A DNA stretch of 64,000 bases from Fulvia fulva (lineage: Eukaryota; Ascomycota; Dothideomycetes; Mycosphaerellales; Mycosphaerellaceae), in the NCBI RefSeq assembly GCF_020509005.1, contig NC_063019.1, positions 4,092,001 through 4,156,000 of the forward strand. The letters run 5' to 3'. This document shows positions 1 through 11,045 of the stretch, in pieces. Within the stretch, counting starts at the first letter, position 1. The number at the start of each line of letters is the position of its first letter. Under the pieces are notes generated by a model, which saw only the letters and a program-made list of their open reading frames with translations, searched no databases and had not been told where the DNA came from. The position numbers were made by a program, and so were the translations under genes.

Positions 1-1459
1 TTGAGTTGGTCTCGACTCGCCAAGCTGCGGCATTTGCAACACCCGTGTCAAGGCGAGATAGCAGGCTTATTCCCTGCGGTTGGCGGGAGGATAGGCAATT
101 GCAACGTACGCATTCAGTGCGAACGGCTGAAAGATATATAATCAGGTCGACATAGCAGCCCAAGCTGATGAAGCCACTGCAAGCTTTGGGTTAGATGCGC
201 CATCATTCGGATAACCGTATGTTACATTGACGATCAACCCGTAGATCAGCGACAAGGATCATGCAGTGCCCGCCCAACGAGCCATGTCTGAGCCAGTAAC
301 CAGCGCCGAAATGCTCCTTCCGGACATGGCAGACGCGCAGTCTACTGGGCAGCGGGATACCTAACTCTATAATGAGGAGGGATGTCCAACTACTTCTTCA
401 GCACAGAAGCAGGACAGTAAATGTCCAAGGTCAGTATCGAATGCGACCAGGAACCAGCCAAGACAATAGCCTATATCTTCGAGCACGACGAACGTGACGG
501 CCCACAAGGACGAAATGTTCAATCGTCGCTCTTCCACACCGCCAAGTCACGCTGCTCTTTTATGGTAGCAGCGGCCGATGTCTCACTGTCGCAGAAGCAT
601 CGGCGCTCGTCAAGGCTGGCGAAAGAAAGCCCCACGCTTCCAGTGCGATTCTTGCGATTGGGCATGCTCGATCAATCGTGCTCGAGAGGTGGCTACGCAG
701 CTGCCGTGTCCGCACTGTCTCTTGGCTCTCATCGTTCAGCCTCGTGGTGCGGTCGCGTCGGTCTATGAGACTGGTTCGGGATGTGAATGTCGTGTTACCG
801 CGTGGCTGCTGTATGCTAGCGAGAAGCTGTTCGGAGACGACGCATTCGTGCATTGCATGGCACGGGCATCGTTGATGGCGTTACACCACAGTCGAAGCGC
901 CGGTCGTTGCGCTCATGGTGGGCATAATGATGACGAGTGGCGGGATCCCAATGCAACTTTTTGCGATGATGTGAAGAAGATGGTTGGAAGTTGCAGCAGA
1001 AATCTGGAGGATCGATGGATCGTCCACAATTACCGATGACTTCCACGTGCGGAGACCGGCCCGCCGCGACGTTCGGGAAGTCGCCTTGACGGCCATCGAC
1101 ACCGAGTACATGTACATGTATCTTTCAGCTACTCCAGTTGTCCCTGAATCAAGCCTGGTGTACACTGCTGACTATTGACAAGCGATGCACGAGTACGGCG
1201 TACCATAGCGAATGTCCACGTGCATGATCCGTGCTCTGCTCTCTCCGCTCTTGTCGGGCAAGGATGAACCGAAAACGCCTCCAACCGCGACATACTGAGT
1301 CGCATCGCTCGCATCGTAGAATCACACGGCGGCATTCCAAACACTATATCTCCTTCGACGTCTCTTCCAAGCAGGATTCCATCGTCCAATCCTCAGTCCA
1401 GACGACTGCCACTGCTTTGACTATTCACACTGCGTCCTCTAGGCCTAAAGCAACACAAC
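1..1459. other. No supported gene
   Basis: I see no gene here. Open frames between about 420 and 1180 overlap on both strands, lack any recognisable domain and have no convincing splice sites. The last few hundred bases presumably hold the promoter and 5' leader of the enoyl-CoA hydratase that starts at 1460. Confidence 0.4.
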
Positions 1460-2379
1460 ATGGCTTCACAACTCGCGACTCAGCCTCCACGGACGCCAAC
1501 CTTCCTTCTTTCCTACCCCAAGCCACTTGTCCTGCTCATCACCATCAACCGCCCGAAGGCCATGAACAGCTTGGGGTTTGCCTCACACTGGGAGGCGGAC
1601 AATCTCATCCAATGGTTTGACAGCGAGCCGTCGCTCAATGTGGCTGTCATTACAGGCAGCGGGAATGCTTTCTGCACTGGGCAGGATCTGATTGAGCAGC
1701 GTGATCTAGCCAATGCAAGAGAAGCTGCAGCAAGAGGCGAGAAGGTAGATGTACCAGACCAAAGATTACTCCGACATCCAGTCAGCGGATTTTGCGGCAT
1801 AAGCAGGAGAGATGGCAAGAAGCCTGTCATAGCGGCCGTAAACGGCTGGGCTATGGGTGGTGGCTTTGAGATATGTTTAGGCTCGTGAGTACTCGAGGAT
1901 CATGAGGAATGTGACCAGCGTACTGACTCGATCGCAGTGACATGATCGTGGCTTCTCCAAACGCGATCTTTGGCCTTCCAGAAGCCATGCGCGGGCTGTA
2001 TGCCGGCGCTGGTGGACTCTCCCGCCTTGTCCGACTAGCAGGCATCACTGTTGCCAGCGAGATCGCCATGTCTGGTCGCTTCCTATCAGCTGCAGAAGCC
2101 GTACAGTACAACATTGCGAACCGCGTTTCCAAGACACACGAGAGTGTGGTGGAGGAAGCAGTCGACTTGGCGGCCAAGGTCGCAAGCCTCAGCCCGGACG
2201 CCATCATCGTCACAAGACATGGTCTACGTGCTAGCTGGGAGCATGCCAGCGTTGAAAGAGCGAGCCAAGATACTGAGTTGCGGTATGGCAAGGGCTTGCG
2301 CGAAGGAGAGAACCTGGGCATTGGTCTTCGGGCTTTTGCCGAGAAGAAACAACCGAAATGGGTACCGAGCAAATTGTAG
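1460..2379 (+). CDS. Enoyl-CoA hydratase/isomerase family protein, peroxisomal
   Basis: Crotonase-fold enzyme of about 288 aa in two exons, 1460-1884 and 1938-2379. The 53-bp intron (1885-1937) starts GTGAGT and ends GCAG, and splicing restores the reading frame through the family signature. The oxyanion-hole motifs are visible: GSGNAFCTGQDL in exon 1 and NGWAMGGGFEICLGSD spanning the junction. The protein ends in Ser-Lys-Leu, the canonical type 1 peroxisomal targeting signal, so it probably hydrates or isomerises enoyl-CoA in the peroxisome, for example in fatty-acid or side-chain beta-oxidation. The substrate cannot be read from the sequence. The first ATG of the open frame was taken as the start; the N-terminus before the crotonase domain is short, as usual in this family. 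The gene stands alone, and nothing next to it looks like a pathway partner. Confidence 0.9.
1885..1937 (+). other. Intron of the enoyl-CoA hydratase gene
   Basis: Donor GTGAGT at 1885 and acceptor GCAG ending at 1937, with a TACTGAC branch-like site just upstream of the acceptor. Removal joins the two crotonase half-domains in frame. Confidence 0.9.
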
Positions 2380-3838
2380 GCTTGGATTGAAGGGTGTGGT
2401 GGACACGAGACATAATCAACGTCTGTCGGCGTCTGTCGGACTCCTCGTACCAGCGGAGTTCCTGCTTCTCCACCCTGGGCCTTGCAAAGAGTTGCAAGGT
2501 ACAGATGCTGACAAAGTAAGCTCAACTACACTTCCTCCATATACCGATCGTAGGGAACTCTACTCCGAGGACAATTGTCGTGAGGCATTCTCCGCGAAAG
2601 TTTCCTGAAACCAGGCGAGACACTGCCCTACACTGCCCTATTGCGTCCATCACTCTGCACTGAATTGTCAGGATTCACCATCGACAGTAGTCAGACGACG
2701 CTGAAAACTTCTCCAATGATATGTGTAGGTTTGTCCAGGCAAGCTTGCTATATTGCGGCGTAATCAATCGAGCTCGATGAACCAGGTAATGGGGGCGGCC
2801 GCGTACCATGGGATCACCCCTGGTGAGATGGCTCTAACAGATTGCTTGTATATTGATTCTCTGTTGGATCATGTCATCGCGAACGCCGACCGCGGGCGTG
2901 AGTTGCCGATCGACCAGTACATTCGTCTTGTACATACAGTCCATGCCAACATTTGATCCTCCGCGCCAGGTTTGCGGTTGGTAGGAAAAGTCGGGGGCTC
3001 GGACGCGGGACGACATGATTCGATCATTTGTGCTATCACTCACTTCTGGGACATCAATGATACGAGGTACGAGGCCCGTGCAAATCTCGTCGGCAATCCA
3101 GCGCCGAGGTCTCATGTGGTGGTTTATTAGCAGCGACAACTAACGGCTTTATCCATCGTTTACAGCAGGCTACATCATAGGGTAGTGGTCATAGATTCGC
3201 AACAAGATACTTACCACTATCGACGCGGGAGGGTGCACTTCCTTCTCGGCAACAGAGTTCACGCGGCGTTCGGTGCAAGACCTCCTTGGGGAAGTGCTAT
3301 AGCCACATCTTCCTTGCGACAACATCTCTCTGCTCTCGTCAAAACTGTGCCGCAGCTCTACCGACTCATCATGCAGCGCACCAGAAGGGGCCAGTGCTAT
3401 GTCCTAATGCGCGCCTTGAATAGATTCAGTAAGTCGAGCGCTGACCACCCGCGCTTCCCCTTGCAAGACCCCAGCGGCCGTGATGTCAAACGTGACAGGG
3501 TCGTGTACGACAGGGCTTGCCTATTCGAGGCGCTGCAACGATTTGTACTTCCTACATATGAGCTAGCTCCGAGCCATCCACTATATTCCTTGCCCGTCCT
3601 TTATCCCAATCGAGGCATAGCGGGCCAGAAGTCCACAGGGCATGCGACCCGGACGGTACATGCACGCTGTCGCCATCCGCCTTGTTTACATCTCGGCACT
3701 TTGGACGCACGTATGTAATGATATGTAATGGGCCTCCCGCGTTCAGCCCGGTCACCCTCCCCTTCCCAATCTCTCCAATACTGTCTCTGCTGTGCCTGCT
3801 GACACTTACACTCGTGTAACGACGGATGGGATGCAGCT
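2380..3838. other. No supported gene
   Basis: Short overlapping frames occur on both strands, the longest 177 codons at 3185-3718 on the plus strand. None shows a domain, signal peptide or intron structure. A direct repeat of CACTGCCCTA is visible near 2620-2640. Otherwise I see nothing supportable. Confidence 0.4.
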
Positions 3839-4639
3839 ATGGATAGCATCTTATTCTACGGTGATCGGGACGAGGCTACTCGAAGACAAGTCCGCAGTGC
3901 AGCAGCGAGCCATTCACATCGCATAGGTCCACGCAAAGCGAAAGCCAGCAAGAAGCCCAAGGCCGAAGAGCACACTCAGTCGGGAAGGAGGAGGAAGTTG
4001 GAGTCATGTTCAGTGACGACGAGCACGTTTGCGATCGACAAGACTGTTCGTAATGCCACTGCTTCTCCGCCGAAAGTGCACAAGGCAACCGATCACAAGA
4101 TTTCGCGCCATGAGATCCTACCAGGTCGACAGGAACCATCGCCAGCCTCGACAGCTTCAAGTCTGGATAGCGAGGCCCATGGGGGGAGACTTGCTCCAGT
4201 CATGTTAGACTTCACGCAGCAATCAACCATTCGTGGACAACCGCTCTCTATCAAGTCTGATCACTCATCGCCAAGCCTGATCACACCGTCGCCGTCCATG
4301 GACCAACTCCCACCGAGGAGCAACCCTGACCAACGACACTTCCGCCACGACTCAGCAGCCGATCCTCTAGTGATCACTCGAATTCCTACTCGACTCGATG
4401 CGCCTCGCTACGAGCGCTCTTTCGATGGGCGCCTACACCTAGTGGCCTCTTCGACCAACTCCCTGCCCCAGAAGCATATCAGCCCGCCCGCGCTGCGAGT
4501 ATTGCCTGATCCGAGTTCCTTCGCACGACCAACGAGTAGGTCTTCGGATGTCCTTTCTGGCCAGGGTATGGGAGCACCCCGAAGCAGCTCGGAAGATGTG
4601 GTCGAAGACGATAGACTTCGCATGTCATTCGCCGGCTGA
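3839..4639 (+). CDS. Putative fungal transcription-factor-like protein, N-terminal part (possibly truncated)
   Basis: A 266-codon frame with a good ATG at 3839. Its N-terminus has the composition of the large fungal-specific transcription-factor-like family (DUF3468 type), which begins with a basic stretch instead of a visible Zn2Cys6 cluster: residues about 13-45 read QVRSAAASHSHRIGPRK and continue Lys-rich. The rest is low-complexity, rich in Ser, Pro and Arg, with no predicted fold. Full members are usually 450-700 aa with a helical C-terminal regulatory domain. Here the frame stops at 4637-4639, and a downstream plus frame (4691-4963) could be a second exon or a decayed remnant. The gene is therefore either truncated or has an intron I could not place. 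The family call is inference from the N-terminal pattern only. Confidence 0.45.
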   Translation: MDSILFYGDRDEATRRQVRSAAASHSHRIGPRKAKASKKPKAEEHTQSGRRRKLESCSVTTSTFAIDKTVRNATASPPKVHKATDHKISRHEILPGRQEPSPASTASSLDSEAHGGRLAPVMLDFTQQSTIRGQPLSIKSDHSSPSLITPSPSMDQLPPRSNPDQRHFRHDSAADPLVITRIPTRLDAPRYERSFDGRLHLVASSTNSLPQKHISPPALRVLPDPSSFARPTSRSSDVLSGQGMGAPRSSSEDVVEDDRLRMSFAG

Positions 4640-4754
4640 ACGAGGGTCGCCCGGAGTCCTGGACTCACAATTGTTTATCGACCATGGGACATGCTCAATC
4701 TCCATATGCGTACGCTCGGCGCGTTATGCCGTAGTCTCGTAAATTCACGCCGGA

Positions 4755-5312
4755 CTAGGAAGCATCCATGCTCAGTCGATCTGGCCAGCGAAACCCTCGC
4801 ATTTGATCGATGGCTTGGCGATCCTCCTCTGTCTCAATTGGAAGCCAGCCGTGTCTTATACACCGCTGCAAACATTCGGCTTCGGTCAGCGTATTGGAAG
4901 GCTCTCGTCGACGCTCTCGCAGCGGCGCAAGCATCGCTCTGCAGCATCGTCGCATGCGCTTGATGACTTTTTCTACAATCGACAAATCAGGCCAAGTCGG
5001 CGACTTCGGGCGTAGACAGGGTTGCCCTAGCTCCAAGGAATCCCTGGCATAAATCCCAGAAGAGGAATACCCGCGCGTCGAGCTAATGCCTTCGCTTCCG
5101 AAACGAGCACTACTCCGCCAAGATTGGCCGTCGGTCGGTATAAAACCACTTTCCTTATAAAGTGCATGGGGTGCGCGGACGCGGGTATTGCGCGGATCGC
5201 GAGCACGAGGAATATTGCTCTGTGCGAGAGTTTCCGTGGATGAAGTGCTCATTTCTGTGATGGAAGGTCGCATCGCAGGGAGCGGGTCCGATAATCTTCC
5301 AGGTCGTGCCAT
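4755..5312 (-). CDS. Hypothetical basic protein
   Basis: A 185-codon frame starting with ATG at 5310-5312 on the minus strand. It is Ser/Arg-rich, with a more structured C-terminal third (residues about 115-180) that is basic and helical, containing EKVIKRMRRCCRAML. I recognise no domain. It is convergent with the transcription-factor-like ORF and overlaps a shorter plus-strand frame at 4691-4963, so only one of these is likely to be real. It is listed because its composition is more protein-like than the shadow frames around it. Confidence 0.3.
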   Translation of the reverse strand: MARPGRLSDPLPAMRPSITEMSTSSTETLAQSNIPRARDPRNTRVRAPHALYKESGFIPTDGQSWRSSARFGSEGISSTRGYSSSGIYARDSLELGQPCLRPKSPTWPDLSIVEKVIKRMRRCCRAMLAPLRERRREPSNTLTEAECLQRCIRHGWLPIETEEDRQAIDQMRGFRWPDRLSMDAS

Positions 5313-6494
5313 GGCGCTGGCGAAGTCTGGCTGGCGATCAGAGCGGCTGCGCGAAGGATCACGTGGCAGCGATAGGCTATAGCCTTATGTGAGAGTTGCA
5401 GGCAGTGCGCTGGTGTGTGACTCCACGGGACCGACTCGACCGACTTTACGAAAGCGACTCGACCTGTCAAATGGTAACTGGCAGGGATGCGCGAATTTGC
5501 CGAGATAGATCGACACGGATGTGGTAGCAATGTACCAAAGGTGTAAAAAATGTAACGAACATTTATCCCCGCCGCGAACGAGTCCCATGCTGTCCTCAAG
5601 TGCCGGAGTCTAGCGTCGATTTCTGAGTTTTGGGGACGAGGCCCCAGGGCATTCACATTGTGAGGACGAAGCTTGAGAGCTACCAGGGGAAGGGAACATC
5701 CACAAGCTACCACGATGCGGTAACCATGTGCTTTATCGGTGAAGGTCTGATACAGCTGACCATCGTTCTGGTAGACTCGGCACAGCTCGCCACTATCCGA
5801 TCGACGAGACAGTTATTACTGCGTGCTGCCATAGCCAGTAATCAGAATGAATCGAGACCACAGCGTTTCTGGCGTGCAATCCGCCACAGTGCAAGCCACA
5901 TGACAACTGCCAATTGCACTGCGTCTGGGTGGTTGTTGTTTGTAGTTTGCGATGCATGGCATTACATGAAGACGCCTTACTGGCTGGACATAAGCACCAA
6001 TGTGGAGGTAAATCAACGACTGCCAAGGCTCCCGAAGTCTTCTTGAGGTGTATTCAGGTAACGTTCGGGATTCATCCACAATGGGAGAGTGCTATGGTGT
6101 GTTGACTGCGGCAGGTCCGAACCGCATTGAAGCCGTGGACTCTGCAGCTTGGTCGGGTCAATGGCAGTCAAAGCGATCCTTGGTGTGGACATCTTTTGAC
6201 CATGGATAGTGGCTTGTTATGGTGACCGTATAGCAATGATGGTCCGGTAGCAGAAGATCAAATCATGCGAATGTCCAACTTTGAAGAAGACTTCCAGGTA
6301 CGCCGATTCATGTGTGGGTACTGGCCGTGGGACTATTCATATGGCTGCTTGTCTCTGCTTGCGAGTCACATACATGCATTGATCTCCTCTCCATCGCAAA
6401 CGAACTGTATCCCCTGTTCGCTGGGATAGTATGTCTGAGTACATTACCAACCCAGCACATCTCCCATTAACTGGCAACCATTGGTATAGCGACA
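5313..6494. other. No supported gene
   Basis: Only short unsupported frames are present. The proximal part (about 6200-6494) is the likely promoter and leader of the secreted protein that starts at 6495. Confidence 0.4.
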
Positions 6495-6869
6495 ATGCTG
6501 GGCCTACGCACAATCGCAATCAGCCTCGCTGCCGTCTCATCAGCACTCGCTGTGCCACTGGAAAATGTTCAGCAGCAACACAAATCCGACGCAGTCATAC
6601 AGCCCACAGACGAGTCAGGCGACTTGTACCGTCGTCAATTTCCCGGACTCAGCGGCGCCGACGTAGAGATCATGAAGGACGCGAGCAAGGCTGGCATTTG
6701 GTTCGCAGAGCATTGCGCCCCGGCGATCATTAAGGCAAATTTCACGGGCGGCAAGCCCCAGTATGATGGATGGAAAGAGAAGTTCATGTGCCCCGTGATT
6801 GCGAAGACGTTCCGGCATCTATTGCCGTTCGATCTGCCTGGTGACCTGATGGTTCCGGCACCTTTTTAG
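6495..6869 (+). CDS. Small secreted protein (candidate effector)
   Basis: A 124-aa protein with a clear signal peptide: positively charged start, hydrophobic core of residues 4-18 (IAISLAAVSSALA), and probable cleavage after Ala19. A dibasic YRR site at about residue 46 could be a Kex2 propeptide cleavage point, leaving a mature domain of about 77 aa with two cysteines (in HCAP and FMCP) that could form one disulfide. I recognise no domain. The gene lies tail-to-tail with the secreted GH43-like gene. A role as a secreted effector or surface protein is inference from size, signal peptide and possible propeptide only; two cysteines is low for a typical apoplastic effector. Confidence 0.65.
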   Translation: MLGLRTIAISLAAVSSALAVPLENVQQQHKSDAVIQPTDESGDLYRRQFPGLSGADVEIMKDASKAGIWFAEHCAPAIIKANFTGGKPQYDGWKEKFMCPVIAKTFRHLLPFDLPGDLMVPAPF

Positions 6870-7081
6870 GCGGGACTCGAGGTTGCAGCTTAGTTGGGGG
6901 CTGGATGAGAGAGAGGCTTTTCGTTGAAATGTCAATAGAGTGCGCGCGGGACCAATCATCGGTAGCAGACCGGGACGGTATGCGGATACACTTTGAGTGG
7001 AAGCAAGAGAGATTTGCGGGTAGCTGTTTCATTGTAAGACCAATATGTATTTGGTGATAAGCTGTCGACGTATCGATTATC

Positions 7082-8149
7082 TTATACTCCGACGGCTGGA
7101 TACTTCGCCACGATCGCATCGTACTGAGCTTGATTGACTGCGTACACTTGGCCATGTTTGATACTGTCTGGGAATCCTTCCAAACTCTGAGCCTGCCAAG
7201 CCTGCATGTCGTTCAATGTCCTTGCCGTGGACGGGATGTAAGTCTGCAGAGTGTTCTCATCAATCCAGAGATGATATAGACCCAGGTCAACGTTGTCTCT
7301 GAAGATGAGTGGGCCTTCGTTGTTGTTGTATTGCTGAGCGAAAGTGATGCGCTCCGACTCTGGCGCGCCACCGACTCTGCTCCAGTCACCAAGGATGCCA
7401 TTTTCTGAGCGCTCCTGGTATATTAGGTAGTCGACTTCGCTCTTGACCCAGCGATACCATACATTCTCGCCCTCCTCTGGCATAGGCAAGAATGTTGCGT
7501 CGATGACAGGGTAGCCAGGGTAGAAGTACTCTTTTGCTTCCGAGAAGTTCACGAAGTCTGTCGTGGTGACATACATGAGCTTGTTAGGTGGCTGTGGACC
7601 TCTTCGATCAACATCGGCAGGATCCCAAAACCTCGAGGCGAATATCATAACGTACGCATTCAAAAGAGGTTCCCACTCGGCCTCTGGTGCCCACACGTTG
7701 CCTGCAGTCTCATCGACGATGGATTCCGTCAGACGAGCTGGGCTCCAATTTGCCAGGGTGCTGTCAGATTCCCATACCACAATCGAGCGACTGCCGAAAC
7801 GAGTTGCCTCATTGAAGTCCTCCTTGAAACTGTTGACGTTGAGGTCGGTGGCGATCAGCCAGAACTTGCTGCCATCTTGAGACGGGATAAGGTGCGAATC
7901 TCGTACTCCAGTGGTCCCTACGTCGCTTCGGAGGATCGCACCCCCGGTGGTAGTGCCATTGGTAGAGCGTTGTGTCCAGGAATGCGCATCGTTGCCATTG
8001 GACAGGTACATGTATATCGCCTCATCCTCGAGAGGGAACGTTGTCAAGAAATAGCCGACCTTGGTGTCGTCTGATTGCCGTGCAGCCAGCGGCTTTGACC
8101 ATGCTGTTGCAAGGAGTGCTGCTGAGCAGAGTAAGGTGCGGGTCAGCAT
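7082..8149 (-). CDS. Secreted GH43-like five-bladed beta-propeller glycosidase
   Basis: Single-exon gene of 355 aa, taking the ATG at 8147-8149. The frame extends three codons upstream only through a non-ATG codon. An N-terminal signal peptide (LLCSAALLATAWS) is followed by a possible Kex2-type site, LAARQ. The mature protein has features of family 43 arabinosidase/xylosidase-like propellers: GYFLTTF at the start, VRDSHLIPSQDGSKFWLIATD around the first catalytic-Asp region (residues about 85-105), WAPEAEWEP at about residues 150-160, and YPVIDATFLP at about residues 215-225. It probably acts extracellularly on arabinose- or xylose-containing plant polysaccharides. The exact subfamily and substrate are not determinable here. 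Its neighbours are a small secreted protein (convergent) and a FAD monooxygenase (divergent). Confidence 0.8.
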   Translation of the reverse strand: MLTRTLLCSAALLATAWSKPLAARQSDDTKVGYFLTTFPLEDEAIYMYLSNGNDAHSWTQRSTNGTTTGGAILRSDVGTTGVRDSHLIPSQDGSKFWLIATDLNVNSFKEDFNEATRFGSRSIVVWESDSTLANWSPARLTESIVDETAGNVWAPEAEWEPLLNAYVMIFASRFWDPADVDRRGPQPPNKLMYVTTTDFVNFSEAKEYFYPGYPVIDATFLPMPEEGENVWYRWVKSEVDYLIYQERSENGILGDWSRVGGAPESERITFAQQYNNNEGPLIFRDNVDLGLYHLWIDENTLQTYIPSTARTLNDMQAWQAQSLEGFPDSIKHGQVYAVNQAQYDAIVAKYPAVGV

Positions 8150-8948
8150 GCTTGTCAAGTCGTGGGTAGTGTCTCTACCTTCGTGTGTTGAGGCCCGATT
8201 CGGCGTTCATCTTATACATAGCAGGGCTCAGTGTGACTTTCCAGCACGGCCTTGGTATGTCTCATGTCGAGCGATTCGTGCTTGCATTCACTCGGAGCGG
8301 AAGATTTGAGACTGCGTTGGCCGGCTTGACCTTGACACCTGCCATATGAGGCGAGGACATGACGTCGCTGCAGTCAAATGAGCAGTCGTGAATCTCATGC
8401 CAGCCAAGAGCCAAGAGGTGTTTAGCCTTTGGTGTGGTCATGATCTTCCGTGACCTGCCATACGAAGTAAGAAGTCATGCTTAGGTCGCGATGCACGAAC
8501 ACGCATTGGTGCGAAAATCCGTACACTCATCGATCTCGTACGCCGTAGCAAGTGCATCCGTGCATTTCCCTCACCGAATTCTCCGTGTCTTTTGACATTT
8601 GCTCCATGACACAAACCATTGAGACGGGTCTCATGCTTGACATTCTTCAAGTCCTCATTCACTCACACGACGACATGCTCATGATCAGCATGCAGCTCGG
8701 TATGCCTGGAGAGGCTCAATATGATCCTCGGCATCCGGTCCGCCGCGTACTGCGTCAACGATGAGCGGAGCAGTCCAATGCTTCCTCCACTAGCCTTGAT
8801 AGGACATCATGATACTTTATGAGGCTCTGGTTTCTTGGTCCACATGATGGGACACTTCATGACTTCACAACCAAGACAGTAGGTTATGAATAACCTTTTA
8901 GTCGGCTTTGCTTGATCTTGTACTACTGATATCCAGAAAACCGCCGTT
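8150..8948. promoter_or_regulatory. Shared intergenic region between two divergent genes
   Basis: About 800 bp separate the GH43-like gene (minus) from the FAD monooxygenase (plus). No supported gene lies inside. It should contain both promoters; TATACATA near 8212-8219 sits upstream of the GH43-like start, but I would not assign specific factor sites. Confidence 0.4.
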
Positions 8949-10907
8949 ATGGCCCACATGGCTGGCATACCGATCGTCGAGATGCCAGTCCTGGTCGTCG
9001 GGTCTTCCATGGTTGGGATGACCTTGAGCGCACTACTTGCGAAGCATGGTGTACGGGACTGCATCACGATCGAACGACATTCGAGCACCGCGATCCATCC
9101 ACGAGCGGCTCTCTTCCATCCTCGGACCATGCAGATATACCGAGAGCTAGGAATGTACGATCAGATGTACAACGAGTCCTTGAAGCACTACGACGAACAT
9201 GCTGGTCTCCACGCTGTCGAGTCGTTGGCTGGGAAGGAGCTTGGAACGTGGATGGCAGATATCAATCAATGGATTGAGAATATCAGTCCTACGAGTAGGC
9301 TGTTCTTGACCCAGCAGATGTTTGAGCCGCTGCTGAGGCAGCACGCCATTGACAACGGAGCACTCTTGCGGCTCAGTACAGAACTGCTTGGTTTCCAGCA
9401 GGATGAGGAAGGTGTCACCGCTCTGATTCGAGATCTCGATACTGGAAGGAAGGAGTTGGTGAGGGCGAAGTTCATGGTGGCCTGTGATGGCAGCAAAAGT
9501 CCGATCAGGGAGAAACTTGGCATCAAGATGAAAGGGCACGGGCTGCTGAGCCACTCCCTGACCATTTACTTCAAGGCGGATCTGGGCGAATACGTGCAGG
9601 GAAAATACAATGGCGTGATATACGTCAACAACGACGATACACGAGGTTTCTTCAGACTGGACAAGACTGGCCGTGAAGGCTTTCTTGTGGTGAACACGGC
9701 AGGTAAGAAAGGCACCGAGGAGAGCAAGCATCCGTCGATTGGCATCACAAACGAGAAGGCTGGCGAGATGCTGAGGTCCGCCATTGGCGCCGATGTGGAC
9801 TTCGAGATCACCCTTCTCTCGCCATGGAATGGACTGTGTGATGTGGCAGAACATTTCAACAACGGTCGCGTCATCCTAGCTGGCGATTCAGCGCACGTGG
9901 TGACTCCGAATGGTGGGTTTGGCGGCAACACTGGCATTCACGACGCACATAATCTGGCCTGGAAGTTGGCACTTGTTCTTCAGGATAAGGCTGGCGAAGA
10001 GCTTGTTACGAGAACGTACCACGATGAGCGCTACCCTATTGCCAAGAAGACCGTGGACCAGGTCTTTGAGCGATATGTAGTACGTACAGCGCCGGATCTG
10101 CGAATGGATGACATGGAGCTGGAGGAAGAAGTCCCTGAGCCACATCTTGAACTGGGCTACCGCTACCACTCCCGAGCCTTGACGACGACGAAGCTGAGTT
10201 CAGTAACCAGTGATCCGGCGACTGCTAAAGCGACTCCGGGCAGTCTTGCACATCATGTGCTACTCAAAACGAGCGACCAAAAAGCAGCATTCCCGATTGC
10301 CGACTTGCTTGGCTCTTGCTATGTTCTGATCGTCGGCCATGAGGGATCAGGTTGGGCTGATGCTACCGATGCGCTGCTGAAGTCAGACCGAAGCATGCCG
10401 CGGATTGTAACATATCTGCTCTCGTCAGACAATAAGGCGTTCTACCACAAGTACGAAATCAAGCCCGGAGGCTGCGTCCTCATCAGACCAGATGGAGTTG
10501 TGGCATGGTCTGATGCTAATGCACCATCGAAAGGCTTGGCTGCGATGGGACTCCCTGATGCTGAACCAACGATCAGGTGTGTTATGAAGCAGATCTTATG
10601 CCTCACGCCGGAACGAAACGAGGTACGGACGGCGAGTATACCTAGTGTGGACAGCGCAGTAGCACTCTCGCAGGACAGTGAGCAGGGCGATCTTTCCGTG
10701 GCACTACACGCTCGTGAAACAGCGCTGAAGCAGGAAAAGGAGGAACTTGAGAAGAGGCTGGCTGAGGTTGAGCAAAGCCTACAGGACGTACGGAAGCTTG
10801 GTCAACTGCAGAACGACATGGCACTGTTGGCTGTACGACTTGGACTCCCTCCAGTAACTCAGCGCGATCAAAACCTGCCCAGCGACAACAAGTATCCAGC
10901 TCTTTGA
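8949..10907 (+). CDS. FAD-dependent aromatic monooxygenase (phenol hydroxylase / PHBH fold)
   Basis: Single-exon protein of 652 aa. The dinucleotide-binding region at residues about 7-30 reads VLVVGSSMVGMTLSALLAKHG, a variant of the GxGxxG pattern in which the first positions are GSSMVG. The second FAD motif is textbook: GDSAHVVTPNGGFGGNTGIHDAHNLAW near residues 315-340. A thioredoxin-like C-terminal domain (residues about 415-550), as in phenol 2-monooxygenase-type enzymes, precedes a charged coiled-coil tail (residues about 575-620, heptad-like Lys/Glu/Leu). These flavoenzymes hydroxylate aromatic or polyketide substrates with NAD(P)H and O2. The tail extends past the usual 550-600 aa and may mediate dimerisation. 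The gene lies 140 bp from a convergent membrane-protein frame. Substrate unknown; it could serve aromatic catabolism or a biosynthetic pathway. Confidence 0.88.
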   Translation: MAHMAGIPIVEMPVLVVGSSMVGMTLSALLAKHGVRDCITIERHSSTAIHPRAALFHPRTMQIYRELGMYDQMYNESLKHYDEHAGLHAVESLAGKELGTWMADINQWIENISPTSRLFLTQQMFEPLLRQHAIDNGALLRLSTELLGFQQDEEGVTALIRDLDTGRKELVRAKFMVACDGSKSPIREKLGIKMKGHGLLSHSLTIYFKADLGEYVQGKYNGVIYVNNDDTRGFFRLDKTGREGFLVVNTAGKKGTEESKHPSIGITNEKAGEMLRSAIGADVDFEITLLSPWNGLCDVAEHFNNGRVILAGDSAHVVTPNGGFGGNTGIHDAHNLAWKLALVLQDKAGEELVTRTYHDERYPIAKKTVDQVFERYVVRTAPDLRMDDMELEEEVPEPHLELGYRYHSRALTTTKLSSVTSDPATAKATPGSLAHHVLLKTSDQKAAFPIADLLGSCYVLIVGHEGSGWADATDALLKSDRSMPRIVTYLLSSDNKAFYHKYEIKPGGCVLIRPDGVVAWSDANAPSKGLAAMGLPDAEPTIRCVMKQILCLTPERNEVRTASIPSVDSAVALSQDSEQGDLSVALHARETALKQEKEELEKRLAEVEQSLQDVRKLGQLQNDMALLAVRLGLPPVTQRDQNLPSDNKYPAL

Positions 10908-11045
10908 TGAAAATCCATTCTTTGCCCTGGACGTAAAGTTTGTGGTCCCGGCTCAAGCCTGTCGTCCGTTTGCAGTCATTCTGGTTTTGAATCGCCGCTG
11001 GTGGTAGAGCGCTGGTCGTGCGCACCGCTATATCTGGGAATCGGT

